A stretch of 64,000 nucleotides of DNA from Orychophragmus violaceus. Lineage: Eukaryota; Streptophyta; Magnoliopsida; Brassicales; Brassicaceae. How positions within the stretch are numbered: the first letter of the stretch is position 1; each line of letters opens with the position of its first letter. The stretch is taken from the NCBI GenBank assembly GCA_030180135.1, contig CM058234.1, positions 26,570,766 through 26,634,765 of the forward strand, in the 5' to 3' direction. Positions 1 to 9,966 of this stretch are shown piece after piece. The notes under the pieces were generated by a model. The model saw only the letters and a program-made list of their open reading frames with translations. It made no database searches and had not been told where the DNA came from. The translations under genes were made by a program, and so were the position numbers.

Positions 1-611
1 TTGAGATCTCGTGATATATTCATCAGTCGTTAACATTTGAATAGGGTTTACTAACGGATATATAGTCAATGCATGCCTTGATTATAAGATGAATTTATGA
101 ATATGAAAATTAAAATATTGAAGAGTGTGTATTTGAGTTAACATATCAAAATTGTGAAAGCATGATTCATACCATTCATCATTGTTTGGACATCAATTGG
201 CTGTTTTTCTTTATTTGTACATATTGGTGAACAGTTGGAGTATTTGAGGAAACATAAGAATGAGTTTCAGAACCAAAATAATGGCAACTATGGGATTCAT
301 ATGAGGGGGTTTGCTGGAATAAATGGTATCTAGCTTTCTGATCAAACGTGCTTGAAACCTGAAATCAATATTATAAAAGAGATAACTCATTCAAGAATCA
401 CCCAAGCTGTGGCATTATGTTTTTATATCTTGTTGACAAAAAAAGAATCACCAAAGCAAAGTTTTTTTGTATATTTAACTCATACAAATACAAATTCAAG
501 TAAAATACTTAATGACGTAAAGTTTTCGTCTAAATATCTCATGACAATATTGGACATACTCGTGTTTGACTAATCAGTAGAACAGAATACAAATTCATTA
601 ATATATGAAAA
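1..611. other. AT-rich left flank, no gene recognised
   Basis: The longest open stretch (about 73 codons at 352-573) starts at a non-ATG codon and has AT-driven composition with no recognisable domain. I see no transposon terminus or RNA gene here. Confidence 0.6.
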
Positions 612-972
612 AGTCATAAAATAGCACAAAAAACATACCTTATCATAAATATAACACCAAGGAAAATAATTCACATTTTTAGCATTATTTTAATTACAAA
701 GACTTTTATAGCATTATATAATTTAGGGTTTATGGTTAATTATTTAGGGTTTAGAGTTTATTATTTAGGGTTTAGGGTATAGTATTTAGGGTTTAGGGTT
801 TATTATTCAAGGTTAGGGTTTATTATTTAGGGTTTAGGGTTTAGTATTTAAGATTTAGGGTTAGGGCTAATTTAGTGACAAAACATGTTTTTGTGCTATT
901 TTTATGATTTTTCTTCCTTGGTGCTATATTTTTGACAAGTCATGTTTTTTGTGCTATTAATGCGATTTGCCC
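612..972. repeat. Foldback (MITE-like) element with telomere-like core
   Basis: The left arm (about 612-690) reads AATAGCACAAAAAACAT and later ATAACACCAAGGAA. The reverse complement of the right arm (about 885-972) reads AATAGCACAAAAAACATG and later ATAGCACCAAGGAAG, so the two arms form a long imperfect inverted repeat. The loop holds degenerate TTTAGGG repeats. No transposase is present, so if mobile it is non-autonomous. I cannot assign a superfamily because no clear target duplication is visible. Confidence 0.7.
718..872 (+). repeat. Degenerate TTTAGGG (plant telomere-type) tract
   Basis: TTTAGGG and near variants recur about a dozen times, separated by short AT spacers such as TTATTA. 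The spacing is irregular and the tract sits inside an inverted repeat, so it is an interstitial telomere-like repeat, not a chromosome end. Confidence 0.85.
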
Positions 973-1004
973 ATAATATATAGCTTACAATAAGAGCAAT
1001 ACCA

Positions 1005-2999
1005 TCAAGCTCTTGAGACGTCAATCCAAAAACCATAGAGCATACACAACGTGGAACAAAATATCATTCCAGAATGTCGGAGCACTATTTTGTATGGACA
1101 ACGCAACGTACAGTGTCTGCAAAAAATTCGAGACATGCAATGATTGTTGGGCAGAACATCTACCCTTCTACCGTAGTATACCCACGATGAACCGGGCTTC
1201 ATGTATAAGTCCTTCCCAATCAAACATTCAATGTGTAGGGTGACACAACAATACTCACGGCACTGATAAAAGCGCCCTTTTGGATTTATTCGTGTCTCAC
1301 AAGCTTCACACCAATACGTTACGGGTCTTGTCTCCTCTCCATAAAAAAGAGTGAGCATATGCTTATCATGTCTATACCTCACCTTTTGAGGTATAGTAGC
1401 ACATCCAAAGCACAAAGAAAAGTTGCACTCTATGCAATTGAATGTTTCATTTGTGCAAGAAGATCTTGAGTCTTTGAAAACTCCACATGTTCTCCGTTCT
1501 CCTGGTTTGGATGTTAAGAATAAAGGATGCATATGACTGTCATGGACTAATGGCTCAGAAATTGTGCCGCACTGCACATGTACTTTAAAATGACATCCTT
1601 GTTTACCGCACTCATAGAAGAAACCAGCTGTGCACAGCAACGGACAAACTGAACATGGATTCTCAATGTTGATTCAGTGCTATCGACAGTCACTAAAGTG
1701 AGCATATGTGGGTGTATATGGTTTTGTATTTTCCGAGAAAAATTTGCACATTCTTCGTGAAGAATAAAATCACATTGAGTACAAGAGTAGAAATTACTGA
1801 AATAGATTGGTCTGATGCATGCTTGGCACCGCTTATTCTCATCGTAATATTTGTTGGCATTCTCATCAAGTCTCAAATGATGTTGTTGATGACTGAAATG
1901 CTGTATGACTCCATTACTAATCCTCAGAAATGGCTCACCACCTTCGTCATCAACATCTTCTGGCTTACCCTCAAGTTCTTTACCATCCCATATGTTTCTC
2001 TGCGTGGCACATTTCGAATGAGCAGCGTAGGAACAACCGTTATGGATGCAAGAATAGCCACCGTAATCACTGCGGATCGTTTTGCGACAAACACCACAAG
2101 ACCAATCTCCTTGGTCGAAAGAAGGGGTAAAAGAGATTCGGTGGAGATGGTGAGATATCCTTATAACACGTGGTAAGCTGATACAACTTTGATGAGCCAC
2201 AAAGTCACATGGTGAACATATATAGAAAGGACAACGTAAATGAACCAAGGCACAGAGGTTGCAAGTTAAGAAAGTCTGTAATGGAAACAGAGCAAGGGTA
2301 TGGTTATATTCATAGCACAATCACAAGCCCAGCAAGAATAAAAAATCGGTAAGAGATCTTCATCACAGCAATAGCATTTTCTGTTTAGAAATTTCTCTGA
2401 TTTGCACAAGACAAGCTGTAGAGAATGTCTTGGATGAAGAGGGTGTTTAACCTCAAGGGGAGCCTTGTGATGTTCTTCTTCGTGGTCCTCGCCATTGCAA
2501 ACTGTGCAGTGAAAATGAGTAATCTCTGCTCATGTTGTTAACCTTAATACCGTCCAGTTTTCGGGGTTACAATTCCTCTTTTTTCTGCTCTGTTGCATGC
2601 TGCTGGACTTTGCTCGTCACAAGAAGTTTTCCATTTTCAATTCTTAATTCAAATTGAGGGGATAATGAAATTAGCTGCTCACGCTCCCGTTCCGCCTCCG
2701 GCTCTGAATCCAAATCCATAGAATCAATCCACGACAGATACTAGTTGCGTAAGGAGTGATATAAGCTCCGAATCCGAATCCGAGTCCATAGAGCTGATAT
2801 GGGAGGATATTTGAGTAAAGAGTGGCACGAGCTCCGAATCTGAATCCGTAGTGTTCAAATGAGAGAATATTTGATTGATGAGAGAGACCATATGAGTCAC
2901 GAGTGATATGAACTCCCATTCCGGTTCGGAATTCGATATAGAGCTGCCAAAAGAGATTATATGCTTGATGAGTGTTATGAACTCTGATTCTGGCTTCGG
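1005..2999 (-). pseudogene. DC1 (Cys/His-rich C1) domain protein, C-terminal part, broken
   Basis: Minus-strand coding sequence of the plant DC1 family (divergent C1, zinc-binding Cys/His repeats). Repeats such as YSCTQCDFILHEEC and FNCIECNFSLCFGC are visible. The reading frame changes near 1660-1675 (two blocks, 1547-2320 and 1005-1640), again near 2320-2345 where a stretch of the domain is missing, and near 2520-2560. At 2660-2999 the strand encodes repeated units of the type MDSDSDSELISLL, an acidic N-terminal leader typical of this family as I know it. At 2999 the gene is cut by retrotransposons and continues at 15359. Frameshifts plus the insertion make it a pseudogene. Other DC1 members are implicated in stress or defence signalling; nothing here shows the role of this copy. 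Confidence 0.88.
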
Positions 3000-3103
3000 C
3001 AGGTTAAATCAGGATTGGAGCTAATTGGAGATATTTGGAGCATTTTGGGATTTTTGGGACGTTTTGGCCGAGAGCTTAACTCACTGTTCGTATAATTGAT
3101 CAT

Positions 3104-3149
3104 GCATCGATCGTTGCACTCAAAGCATCGATCGATGCAGTCGCGAGAT
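3104..3149 (+). repeat. Palindromic CATCGATCG module, LTR copy
   Basis: GCATCGATCGTTGC (3104-3117) and GCATCGATCGATGC (3125-3138), followed by AGTCGCGAGAT. The stretch 3130-3149 matches a 20-base stretch of an unrelated Copia element (32709-32728, minus strand) at 18 of 20 positions. Confidence 0.9.
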
Positions 3150-3244
3150 GGGCCGTACACGTCGGTTTGACAAGTATTGAAGATTTACAAAGAAGCCCAA
3201 GATAGTTCCAGTATTTACACAGAAGCCCCATCCGAGATTATGCC

Positions 3245-3251
3245 TATATAA
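3245..3251 (+). promoter_or_regulatory. Probable TATA box in TR-GAG LTR
   Basis: TATATAATAG lies about 870 bases before the LTR end and upstream of a long leader, as expected for the U3/R boundary. The same sequence occurs near 8668 in the other LTR. Confidence 0.5.
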
Positions 3252-4123
3252 TAGAGTTTTTAGAGTTTTTATTAGATATACTTTTATAATTAAGAGCAGA
3301 GGATTTTTAGAGCTTTTGGGGGCTGATCTGAACCTAATTCATCATCTGTATTTGGAGAAGATTTCGAACCCCTTTTACTCTTATTCTTTTATGCAATTTA
3401 CTTATCATATGATCATGTTTTCATTATCTATGTCTGAGTAGATTCCTAGTTAGACTTAGGGTTTCTCACATAGGATTTCATGACTTGCTAGACTTGTTCA
3501 ATTTCAGTTAAGGATTCAAACTATATCTGTTCTTCAATTTAATTGTGCTTAAAGCTAGTTCTAACCTGATCAATTAGAATCTAGATCTTAGGTTGCTAAA
3601 TACGTCACGGAAGTGGGGTTTAGGAACCAGAACTAATTAAATTGGGCAATTAAACTTTGCGCAAACGAAAGTTTGGTTTAGGATAATTGTGAACATATCA
3701 AACTTGGACTTATTGCTAGTTTAATCTGTTAGTTCTCGCAAACGGAAGTTTGGTTTGCTGCACTTAGACTTAGAGAATTATCGCAAAGGAATTTGGTTAA
3801 TTCTATATCTGTGTTTTGAGTTCTAGAACTGTGCTTAATTAGATCCTTGCTGAATGAACTGTCTGCTAGTCTGATTTCCTGAGAATACCCTAGGTTTGAC
3901 GCTTTTAATTACTTGCTTTCACAACCAATAATCTCTGCTACTGATTTACTTTCTTGCACTGTTTTCAATACAATCACATTGCTTATTTCTAGTATTCATT
4001 CCCTACAGTTTGATTCTCTTGAGACCAAGTGTCCCTGTGGATTCGATAACCCTATATACTACTTTGACATTGCTGTACACTTGCAGTTTAGTATAGGGAT
4101 TAATTCTTGACCTATCAAGTTTT

Positions 4124-4141
4124 TGGCGCCGTTGCCGGGGA
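4124..4141 (+). other. Primer binding site, tRNA-Asp type
   Basis: TGGCGCCGTTGCCGGGGA lies 6 bases after the LTR end. It is complementary to the 3' end of plant tRNA-Asp as I know it, and is the usual PBS of Athila-group elements. Confidence 0.88.
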
Positions 4142-4285
4142 CTCTTAGAGTCTTCGATAGGACCGAACTTAGGGTTTTACTAGAAATTTTTCGTTTTTCG
4201 TTTTTGTTTTTCGTTTTTTATTTTATTTATTTTATTTTGCTGACTTTTCTCTGTTTCTCTCTGTCGCAGGTACGAATTTCGCCTT

Positions 4286-4370
4286 GCGTCGATCGTTGCA
4301 CCCTTGCATCGATCGTTGCTGAGCGATTTGAGATTGAATCGATCGTTGCACTGATAGCATCGATCGTTGC
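4286..4370 (+). repeat. Four CATCGATCG modules in the gag leader
   Basis: GCGTCGATCGTTGC (4286-4299), GCATCGATCGTTGC (4306-4319), AATCGATCGTTGC (4337-4349) and GCATCGATCGTTGC (4357-4370) lie just ahead of the gag start codon. They are the same module as in the LTR. Confidence 0.92.
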
Positions 4371-4390
4371 TGGACGATTACAGACAGTTT

Positions 4391-6979
4391 ATGCCAACGC
4401 AGAACACTCGAAGTAATCCGAACTCGAGCTTAGTTAATCTCAACCTAGAAGAACTTGGACGTCTAGAGAGGACTATCAGAAGAGAAAAGAGAGAGAGAAT
4501 GGTTCGAGAACGTCTGATCTTGATACCAGATGCTGAAGGTACCCTGAGGGACCAAGATAACAACCCGTACAATGCTGCTGGGCATCGGGTTGATGCTGAA
4601 GGGAATGTCATCCCTGATCCCCCTGAACCTGAGCAACAACCGCAAGATCGAGCTCAAGGTAGAGAGATGGTAGTTCATGAGAGGACACTAGCTGATTACA
4701 ATAGACCTGATGAGTTTCATGCAAACCGAGCAGCTCTAGTGCTTCCTGCTTTTGAAAGGAATGATTTTGAGGTAAAAACTATCTACTACCAACTGATGAG
4801 GCAGATTGCTTTTCATGGTCTTCAATCAGAGCAGCCTATGGATCACATTGACAAGTTTGAGGACATAGTCACTGGCATGAAGTATGAAGGAGTATGCCCG
4901 GACTATCTGTTCCTTAAGCTATTTCCGCACAGTCTTGCTGGAGACGCTAGTGCATGGCTGAGACAACTGGCACCTGGTCAGTATACTACTTGGGCAGCCT
5001 TAAAGAGTGAGTTCCTGCGCCACTTCTACGATGCTGCGCGCTCAGATCAGTCCAGACAGGACATACTTACTTTTTCCCAAGGAGCTGTGGAGCCTTTGAC
5101 AACCGCATGGATGAGATTTAAGCAGTATCAGCGTGATTGTCCACATCATGGATTCACAGAAGTACAGCTGATTGGTATTTTCTTCAGAGGAATAGATCTC
5201 CCTTATCAGACTGCTTTGGATAATTCCAGTGATGCTAATTTCAGCACCAGAACTCCTACACAAGCTAAACGGTTGATAGAGAACCTGATTGGCAGCAATA
5301 GTTGCAAAACAATGGATGAAAGGAGGAAGAAATCTGGTGGAACCGTAGAGAATTCTGATATAGCTAACATAAGATCCAGATTGGACACAGTTTACAATCT
5401 CCTGACAAGTAAAAAAGCTGTCCACTTTGCCCAAGATGTAGAGGTGATTCAGACTGAGGAGGACACTCAGGAAGAAGATGTGAATTTCATAGGAGGTTCC
5501 GGTTTCCAAGGTAATAGATTTAACAATCAACAGGGGAACAGATTCTCAAATGGAGGACAGAATGGTGGTTTTCAGAAGACCTATGGACAAGGTACTCAGA
5601 GAACCTATGGATCTACATCCTATCAGACTCCTCCTGCACCTACAGCCCATGAGAGCAAAATGGAGGCTATGATGGAGCAACTGATGGAAAGTCAAACCAA
5701 GCTTTCTGTAGACAACAACAAGAAGCTGGACGCTGTCTATCAGGACCTCAATGGGAAGTTTGAGACATTGAGCACTCACATGAAGCAGTTGGACACTCAG
5801 GTGAATCAGATGTCCAGCTCACTGAAAGGGAAAGGAGTTGCAGACACTCATATTAAGGCCTGGTCTGTACTGATTAATGATGGATCTTATCTAGGGGAGA
5901 AATTTGAGCTAAGTACAGCTGAGTTGGTGACTGAGGAAGAATTTTCGGATTTCTGTGAAAAACTCTCGGGTGGAAGTTATGATGATCGCGATGCAACGAT
6001 CGATACACATCTGGCATCGATCGATGCAGGTCGTGAACAAGCAGAGAATCCGTGGGATGAAAATGAGATTGATGCAGAACTAGCCCGCCTATTCCCTGAT
6101 ACGTCTGAAATCACTCCAGAGGATGTTTATGCACGAGCTATTTGGCACTGTCCCAAGGTGTCTGAAGTGATTAAACAAGAGATTGAAGAGCTGAAAAGGC
6201 TAGAAAAGAGTGGTGAAGACTTGGAAGAAATTCCATCATCTGATGATCCACCTTATCATCCATGTGTTCAGAAATATTTGAACAAGATGTTGCCATTAGA
6301 TGAAGAGCTGAGAGAATGGGTGATAGTAGTTCCTCAGCATATTAGTGATGTTCTGTTAACTAAGGTCCCAAAGAAACTGCCTGATCCTGGAGTCTTTGTA
6401 CTTGATTGTTCTATCTTTGAAGATAGTTTTAGGCGTTCTCTGTGTGATTTAGGAGCTGCTGGGAGCATAATGCCTTACTCTGTGGCAGAGAAGCTGGGTA
6501 TGTTGGATTTTGCTCCTACTAGGACACGTCTTATCCTAGCTGATCAGTCCATGCGAGTTCCTGAAGGACTCCTTATGGATATTCCGGTAAGAGTTGGAAA
6601 CTACTTAGTTCCAACGGACTTCCTTGTGCTGAAATATGCCTGCGATCCGGATGAAGCTTTATTGCTTGGGAGACCATTTTTGGCCACAGCAGGAGCTGTG
6701 ATTGATGTTAGACAGAGTCTAATAGACCTCCACCTGGGAGATGAGACACTGCGATATGAGATGGAGAAGCTGCGGAAGCCACTGATAGATGGACAGACTT
6801 TCAAGATCTTGGAAGCAGATGATGAGCAGCTGAATGAGACTGTGATAATAGATCCTGGAGCGCATTTTACTCCATCTTTTCTTGGACTGAAGCATTCTGC
6901 AGCAGCCTATTCTCCGCCATGGATGAGGAGACTTGAACAGAGACAGAAAAAGTCTCTGTCAGGATCTTCTGGCACTTGA
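4391..6979 (+). CDS. Gag-protease polyprotein of the TR-GAG element
   Basis: An uninterrupted frame of 862 codons from ATG 4391. The frame stays open upstream to TTG 4367, but the ATG is the better start. The central part (about residues 110-290) is a plant retrotransposon Gag domain with the WLRQL...TTWAALKSEFLRHFYDA signature. A low-complexity Gly/Asn/Gln stretch and a short coiled-coil-like segment follow. The C-terminal third is a retropepsin-like protease whose active site reads CDLGAAGS (codon at 6445-6447), as in Athila proteins. I see no CCHC zinc knuckle. Gag should form the virus-like particle and bind element RNA; the protease should process it. No polymerase is encoded, so movement would need a partner element. 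The frame has no stops, consistent with recent activity. Confidence 0.9.
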   Translation: MPTQNTRSNPNSSLVNLNLEELGRLERTIRREKRERMVRERLILIPDAEGTLRDQDNNPYNAAGHRVDAEGNVIPDPPEPEQQPQDRAQGREMVVHERTLADYNRPDEFHANRAALVLPAFERNDFEVKTIYYQLMRQIAFHGLQSEQPMDHIDKFEDIVTGMKYEGVCPDYLFLKLFPHSLAGDASAWLRQLAPGQYTTWAALKSEFLRHFYDAARSDQSRQDILTFSQGAVEPLTTAWMRFKQYQRDCPHHGFTEVQLIGIFFRGIDLPYQTALDNSSDANFSTRTPTQAKRLIENLIGSNSCKTMDERRKKSGGTVENSDIANIRSRLDTVYNLLTSKKAVHFAQDVEVIQTEEDTQEEDVNFIGGSGFQGNRFNNQQGNRFSNGGQNGGFQKTYGQGTQRTYGSTSYQTPPAPTAHESKMEAMMEQLMESQTKLSVDNNKKLDAVYQDLNGKFETLSTHMKQLDTQVNQMSSSLKGKGVADTHIKAWSVLINDGSYLGEKFELSTAELVTEEEFSDFCEKLSGGSYDDRDATIDTHLASIDAGREQAENPWDENEIDAELARLFPDTSEITPEDVYARAIWHCPKVSEVIKQEIEELKRLEKSGEDLEEIPSSDDPPYHPCVQKYLNKMLPLDEELREWVIVVPQHISDVLLTKVPKKLPDPGVFVLDCSIFEDSFRRSLCDLGAAGSIMPYSVAEKLGMLDFAPTRTRLILADQSMRVPEGLLMDIPVRVGNYLVPTDFLVLKYACDPDEALLLGRPFLATAGAVIDVRQSLIDLHLGDETLRYEMEKLRKPLIDGQTFKILEADDEQLNETVIIDPGAHFTPSFLGLKHSAAAYSPPWMRRLEQRQKKSLSGSSGT
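5990..6027 (+). repeat. CATCGATCG modules inside the gag-protease frame
   Basis: An inverted copy (GATGCAACGATCGAT, 5990-6004) and a direct copy (GCATCGATCGATGC, 6014-6027) lie in frame in the linker before the protease. They encode DATIDTHLASIDAG, which does not resemble either neighbouring domain. Confidence 0.88.
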
Positions 6980-6995
6980 AAGATCTTGCGCGTCC

Positions 6996-7043
6996 GGTCA
7001 AGCTATTGACCTTAAACAAGCGCTGGGTGGGAGGCAACCCACC
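6996..7043 (+). ncRNA. Paired hairpins directly after the gag-protease stop
   Basis: GGTCAA-GCTA-TTGACC (6996-7011) is a perfect 6-bp stem 16 bases after the stop codon. GGTGGG-AGGCAA-CCCACC (7026-7043) is a second perfect 6-bp stem. The sequence around the second, GGGAGGCAACCC, recurs in Athila-type elements as I remember them. The role is unknown; candidates are RNA packaging, translation control or RNA stability. Confidence 0.6.
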
Positions 7044-8341
7044 ATTAGGTACTGGTGTTTTTCTTTTTAATTTTTGGTGTTTTTGTTAGGATTTTACGTT
7101 TGTTTTTGTTTCTGGTGCAGTCATGTTTGCAGGTCTCGAATTAAATCGCAGTGCAGCGATCGATGCATTTCTGCATCGATCGTCACAATACGAAAGGAAT
7201 CGCATTGCAGCGATCGTTGCGGTCCTGAGCAACGATCGACCATACACGAAAGTCGCCAAGTAACGGTCGATGCATCTAATGCACCGGTCGTTGCTCGTGC
7301 GACAGAGGTAACCCGACAGACATAATTTCACCTTTTCAATTTTTATTTTCTTTTTACCGATCCTTCGCTGGACACTACTGGGGACAGTGTGTCTTAAGTG
7401 TGGGGGAGGTGCTACTGACGTTTATCTTTCTGTTTTCTTAAGAGTCAGTCCGTATTTCAAAATTTTTTTGTTTTATTGAGTCAAAACTGTTTAAGTAAGA
7501 AACTATGATTTTCTGAGGAGATTTACAAAACTTGCAGGAACTTAAGTAACCATTGGGATGAAGTTGCAGGATCTATCTCTGACTATTAGAAAACCCAGAC
7601 ACGGATCAACCTACTGGGAACACCCATATCACTTCAGGTACCAGAGGATCCTTTACTGACTTCACCCCTAATACTGACTTAGATTTTCTCACCTAAGGGC
7701 TTGGTATACTTTATGTCGGATTCCCTGTTAGTTCTGACACAGCCTGTAAACCTGTCCTATTTAGTCCCCTTCTCCCCTTCTATAAAGTAAAAAAAAAAAA
7801 AGATAATAAACTGAGGATGAGTTAGTAACTCCGAAGTGGTCATGGGAATAGTAGCAAACACTATTATCTCTCATGTGATCCATGGAATGTGTCCAAAGTA
7901 CACCCCATAACGGGAAGAACACTGATAAAAAAAATAAAATGATACCCAGTGGGGAAAAATCAGTTGTTAAAGAAGGGAAAGAGAAGAAAGGGACTAGAGA
8001 AAGATAGTATGGTGGTCTAGAGCTGGCAAGGTAAGAATCCATGTGCCTTTAGATCGATACTCCTTAGGTGAGACCGCACTTAAATACTTGCAGAAGTCAG
8101 TAGGGAGAATTTGAATGCTTGAATGTGATTGTGGAGTTTACCTAGGACAGTTGCTAAGTGTGGGGGAAGTACATGTTGGTCTTGATATCCTGTGATTGAT
8201 TCTTTCAGTGGTTTACTAAGGGGAATCTGAGTATTGTAGCTTCTAAGATGAAATGAGTTTCTGAAGAGTTTTCAAACCTCTTCACCATGTTTTAGTTCTA
8301 TGTTTTGCTTGAGGGCAAGCAAAGGCTAAGTGTGGGGGAGT
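7044..8341 (+). other. Non-coding 3' region of the TR-GAG element with repeated polypurine motifs
   Basis: No protein domain is found in any frame. Five degenerate CATCGATCG modules lie at 7153-7305. AAGTGTGGGGGAG-type motifs occur three times (about 7395-7408, 8156-8169 and 8328-8340). Only the last abuts the LTR (TGATATATC at 8342) and is therefore the true polypurine tract for plus-strand priming. Confidence 0.75.
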
Positions 8342-9530
8342 TGATATATCATGGTTTTTACCCATTTTAGACCATGATATAGATGTGTTTTAGTGTCTTT
8401 TGTCTTTGTTTAGAGTCTTTTACAGGTTAAATCAGGATTGGAGCTAATTGGAGATATTTGGAGCATTTTGGGATTTTTGGGACGTTTTGGCCGAGAGCTT
8501 AACTCACTGTTCGTATAATTGATCATGCATCGATCGTTGCACTCAAAGCATCGATCGATGCAGTCGCGAGATGGGCCGTACACGTCGGTTTGACAAGTAT
8601 TGAAGATTTACAAAGAAGCCCAAGATAGTTCCAGTATTTACACAGAAGCCCCATCCGAGATTATGCCTATATAATAGAGTTTTTAGAGTTTTTATTAGAT
8701 ATACTTTTATAATTAAGAGCAGAGGATTTTTAGAGCTTTTGGGGGCTGATCTGAACCTAATTCATCATCTGTATTTGGAGAAGATTTCGAACCCCTTTTA
8801 CTCTTATTCTTTTATGCAATTTACTTATCATATGATCATGTTTTCATTATCTATGTCTGAGTAGATTCCTAGTTAGACTTAGGGTTTCTCACATAGGATT
8901 TCATGACTTGCTAGACTTGTTCAATTTCAGTTAAGGATTCAAACTATATCTGTTCTTCAATTTAATTGTGCTTAAAGCTAGTTCTAACCTGATCAATTAG
9001 AATCTAGATCTTAGGTTGCTAAATACGTCACGGAAGTGGGGTTTAGGAACCAGAACTAATTAAATTGGGCAATTAAACTTTGCGCAAACGAAAGTTTGGT
9101 TTAGGATAATTGTGAACATATCAAACTTGGACTTATTGCTAGTTTAATCTGTTAGTTCTCGCAAACGGAAGTTTGGTTTGCTGCACTTAGACTTAGAGAA
9201 TTATCGCAAAGGAATTTGGTTAATTCTATATCTGTGTTTTGAGTTCTAGAACTGTGCTTAATTAGATCCTTGCTGAATGAACTGTCTGCTAGTCTGATTT
9301 CCTGAGAATACCCTAGGTTTGACGCTTTTAATTACTTGCTTTCACAACCAATAATCTCTGCTACTGATTTACTTTCTTGCACTGTTTTCAATCACATTGC
9401 TTATTTCTAGTATTCATTCCCTACAGTTTGATTCTCTTGAGACCAAGTGTCCCTGTGGATTCGATAACCCTATATACTACTTTGACATTGCTGTACACTT
9501 GCAGTTTAGTATAGGGATTAATTCTTGACC
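8342..9530 (+). repeat. 3' LTR of the TR-GAG element (last 5 bases missing)
   Basis: Begins TGATATATCATGG right after the polypurine tract and ends ATTCTTGACC, where the other LTR continues TATCA. The intact LTR would be 1194 bases. CATCGATCG modules sit at 8527-8540 and 8548-8561. The next base belongs to a Copia LTR. Confidence 0.93.
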
Positions 9531-9875
9531 GTAAGGTCGACGGCGGGTTGTCGCGAAGTCATCTTCATCTCTGCCTTCACGATACTCCATACGAGTCAGC
9601 TCCGCTTGGATACTCCGGTAATACCTGCACAAAGGAGAAGCGAATTAGTGAGCTCGTGGTGATTCACGGTTGATAGTGTAAACACATTGTTTATCCTAAA
9701 AGCTAGTGAATGCATGGTGGTTTTGTTCCACTCCCAGATTAACGCAAGTAACTGGGTCAACAATCTCAGTGTTCTTAGTTGTTAGTCAAAACAATCGAAT
9801 CAAGAACAAACGCAAAAGGAATCGATCCAAAGATCGAGTAAAAACAAGTCAAGAACCGTACTAGTTTTCTCAACA
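9531..9875 (+). repeat. Remnant of Copia 5' LTR
   Basis: Corresponds to 15013-15358 with a few substitutions and a one-base gap. It ends TCTCAACA before the primer binding site. Confidence 0.92.
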
Positions 9876-9877
9876 AG

Positions 9878-9889
9878 TGGTATCAGAGC
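9878..9889 (+). other. Primer binding site, initiator-Met tRNA type
   Basis: TGGTATCAGAGC, two bases after the LTR end, is the standard plant Copia PBS. Confidence 0.93.
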
Positions 9890-9966
9890 GCGGTTAAGAG
9901 CGCAAGGAGTCTCGGGTTGGGGAAAGGTGCGTCTGTGTTTGTTTCTTGAAAGCTCTGAAGTCAAAG

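Larger units (their letters stand above)
3000..4117 (+). repeat. 5' LTR of the TR-GAG element (5' truncated)
   Basis: Matches 8423-9530 almost base for base; the only difference I find is a 5-base insertion near 3968-3972. It ends in CCTATCA just before the primer binding site. The first 81 bases, present at 8342-8422, are missing at the junction with the DC1 gene. Confidence 0.93.
3000..9530 (+). mobile_element. Athila-like, pol-less Gypsy element (TR-GAG type)
   Basis: The element has two long terminal repeats, a tRNA-Asp-type primer binding site, one gag-protease frame and no reverse transcriptase, RNase H or integrase. This matches the TR-GAG class of non-autonomous Gypsy elements, here with Athila-like gag and PBS. 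Both outer ends are cut: the left LTR lacks its first 81 bases and the right LTR lacks the final TATCA, so no target duplication is visible. The LTRs are almost identical, so insertion is recent. It lies inside the older Copia LTR, which in turn sits in the DC1 gene. Confidence 0.88.

Noticed and set aside
718..872. Chromosome end or true telomere
   Set aside because: The TTTAGGG units are degenerate, short in total, internal, and enclosed by inverted arms.
4463..5779. Minus-strand open frames opposite the TR-GAG gag
   Set aside because: No recognisable domain and inconsistent frames; shadows of the real coding strand.
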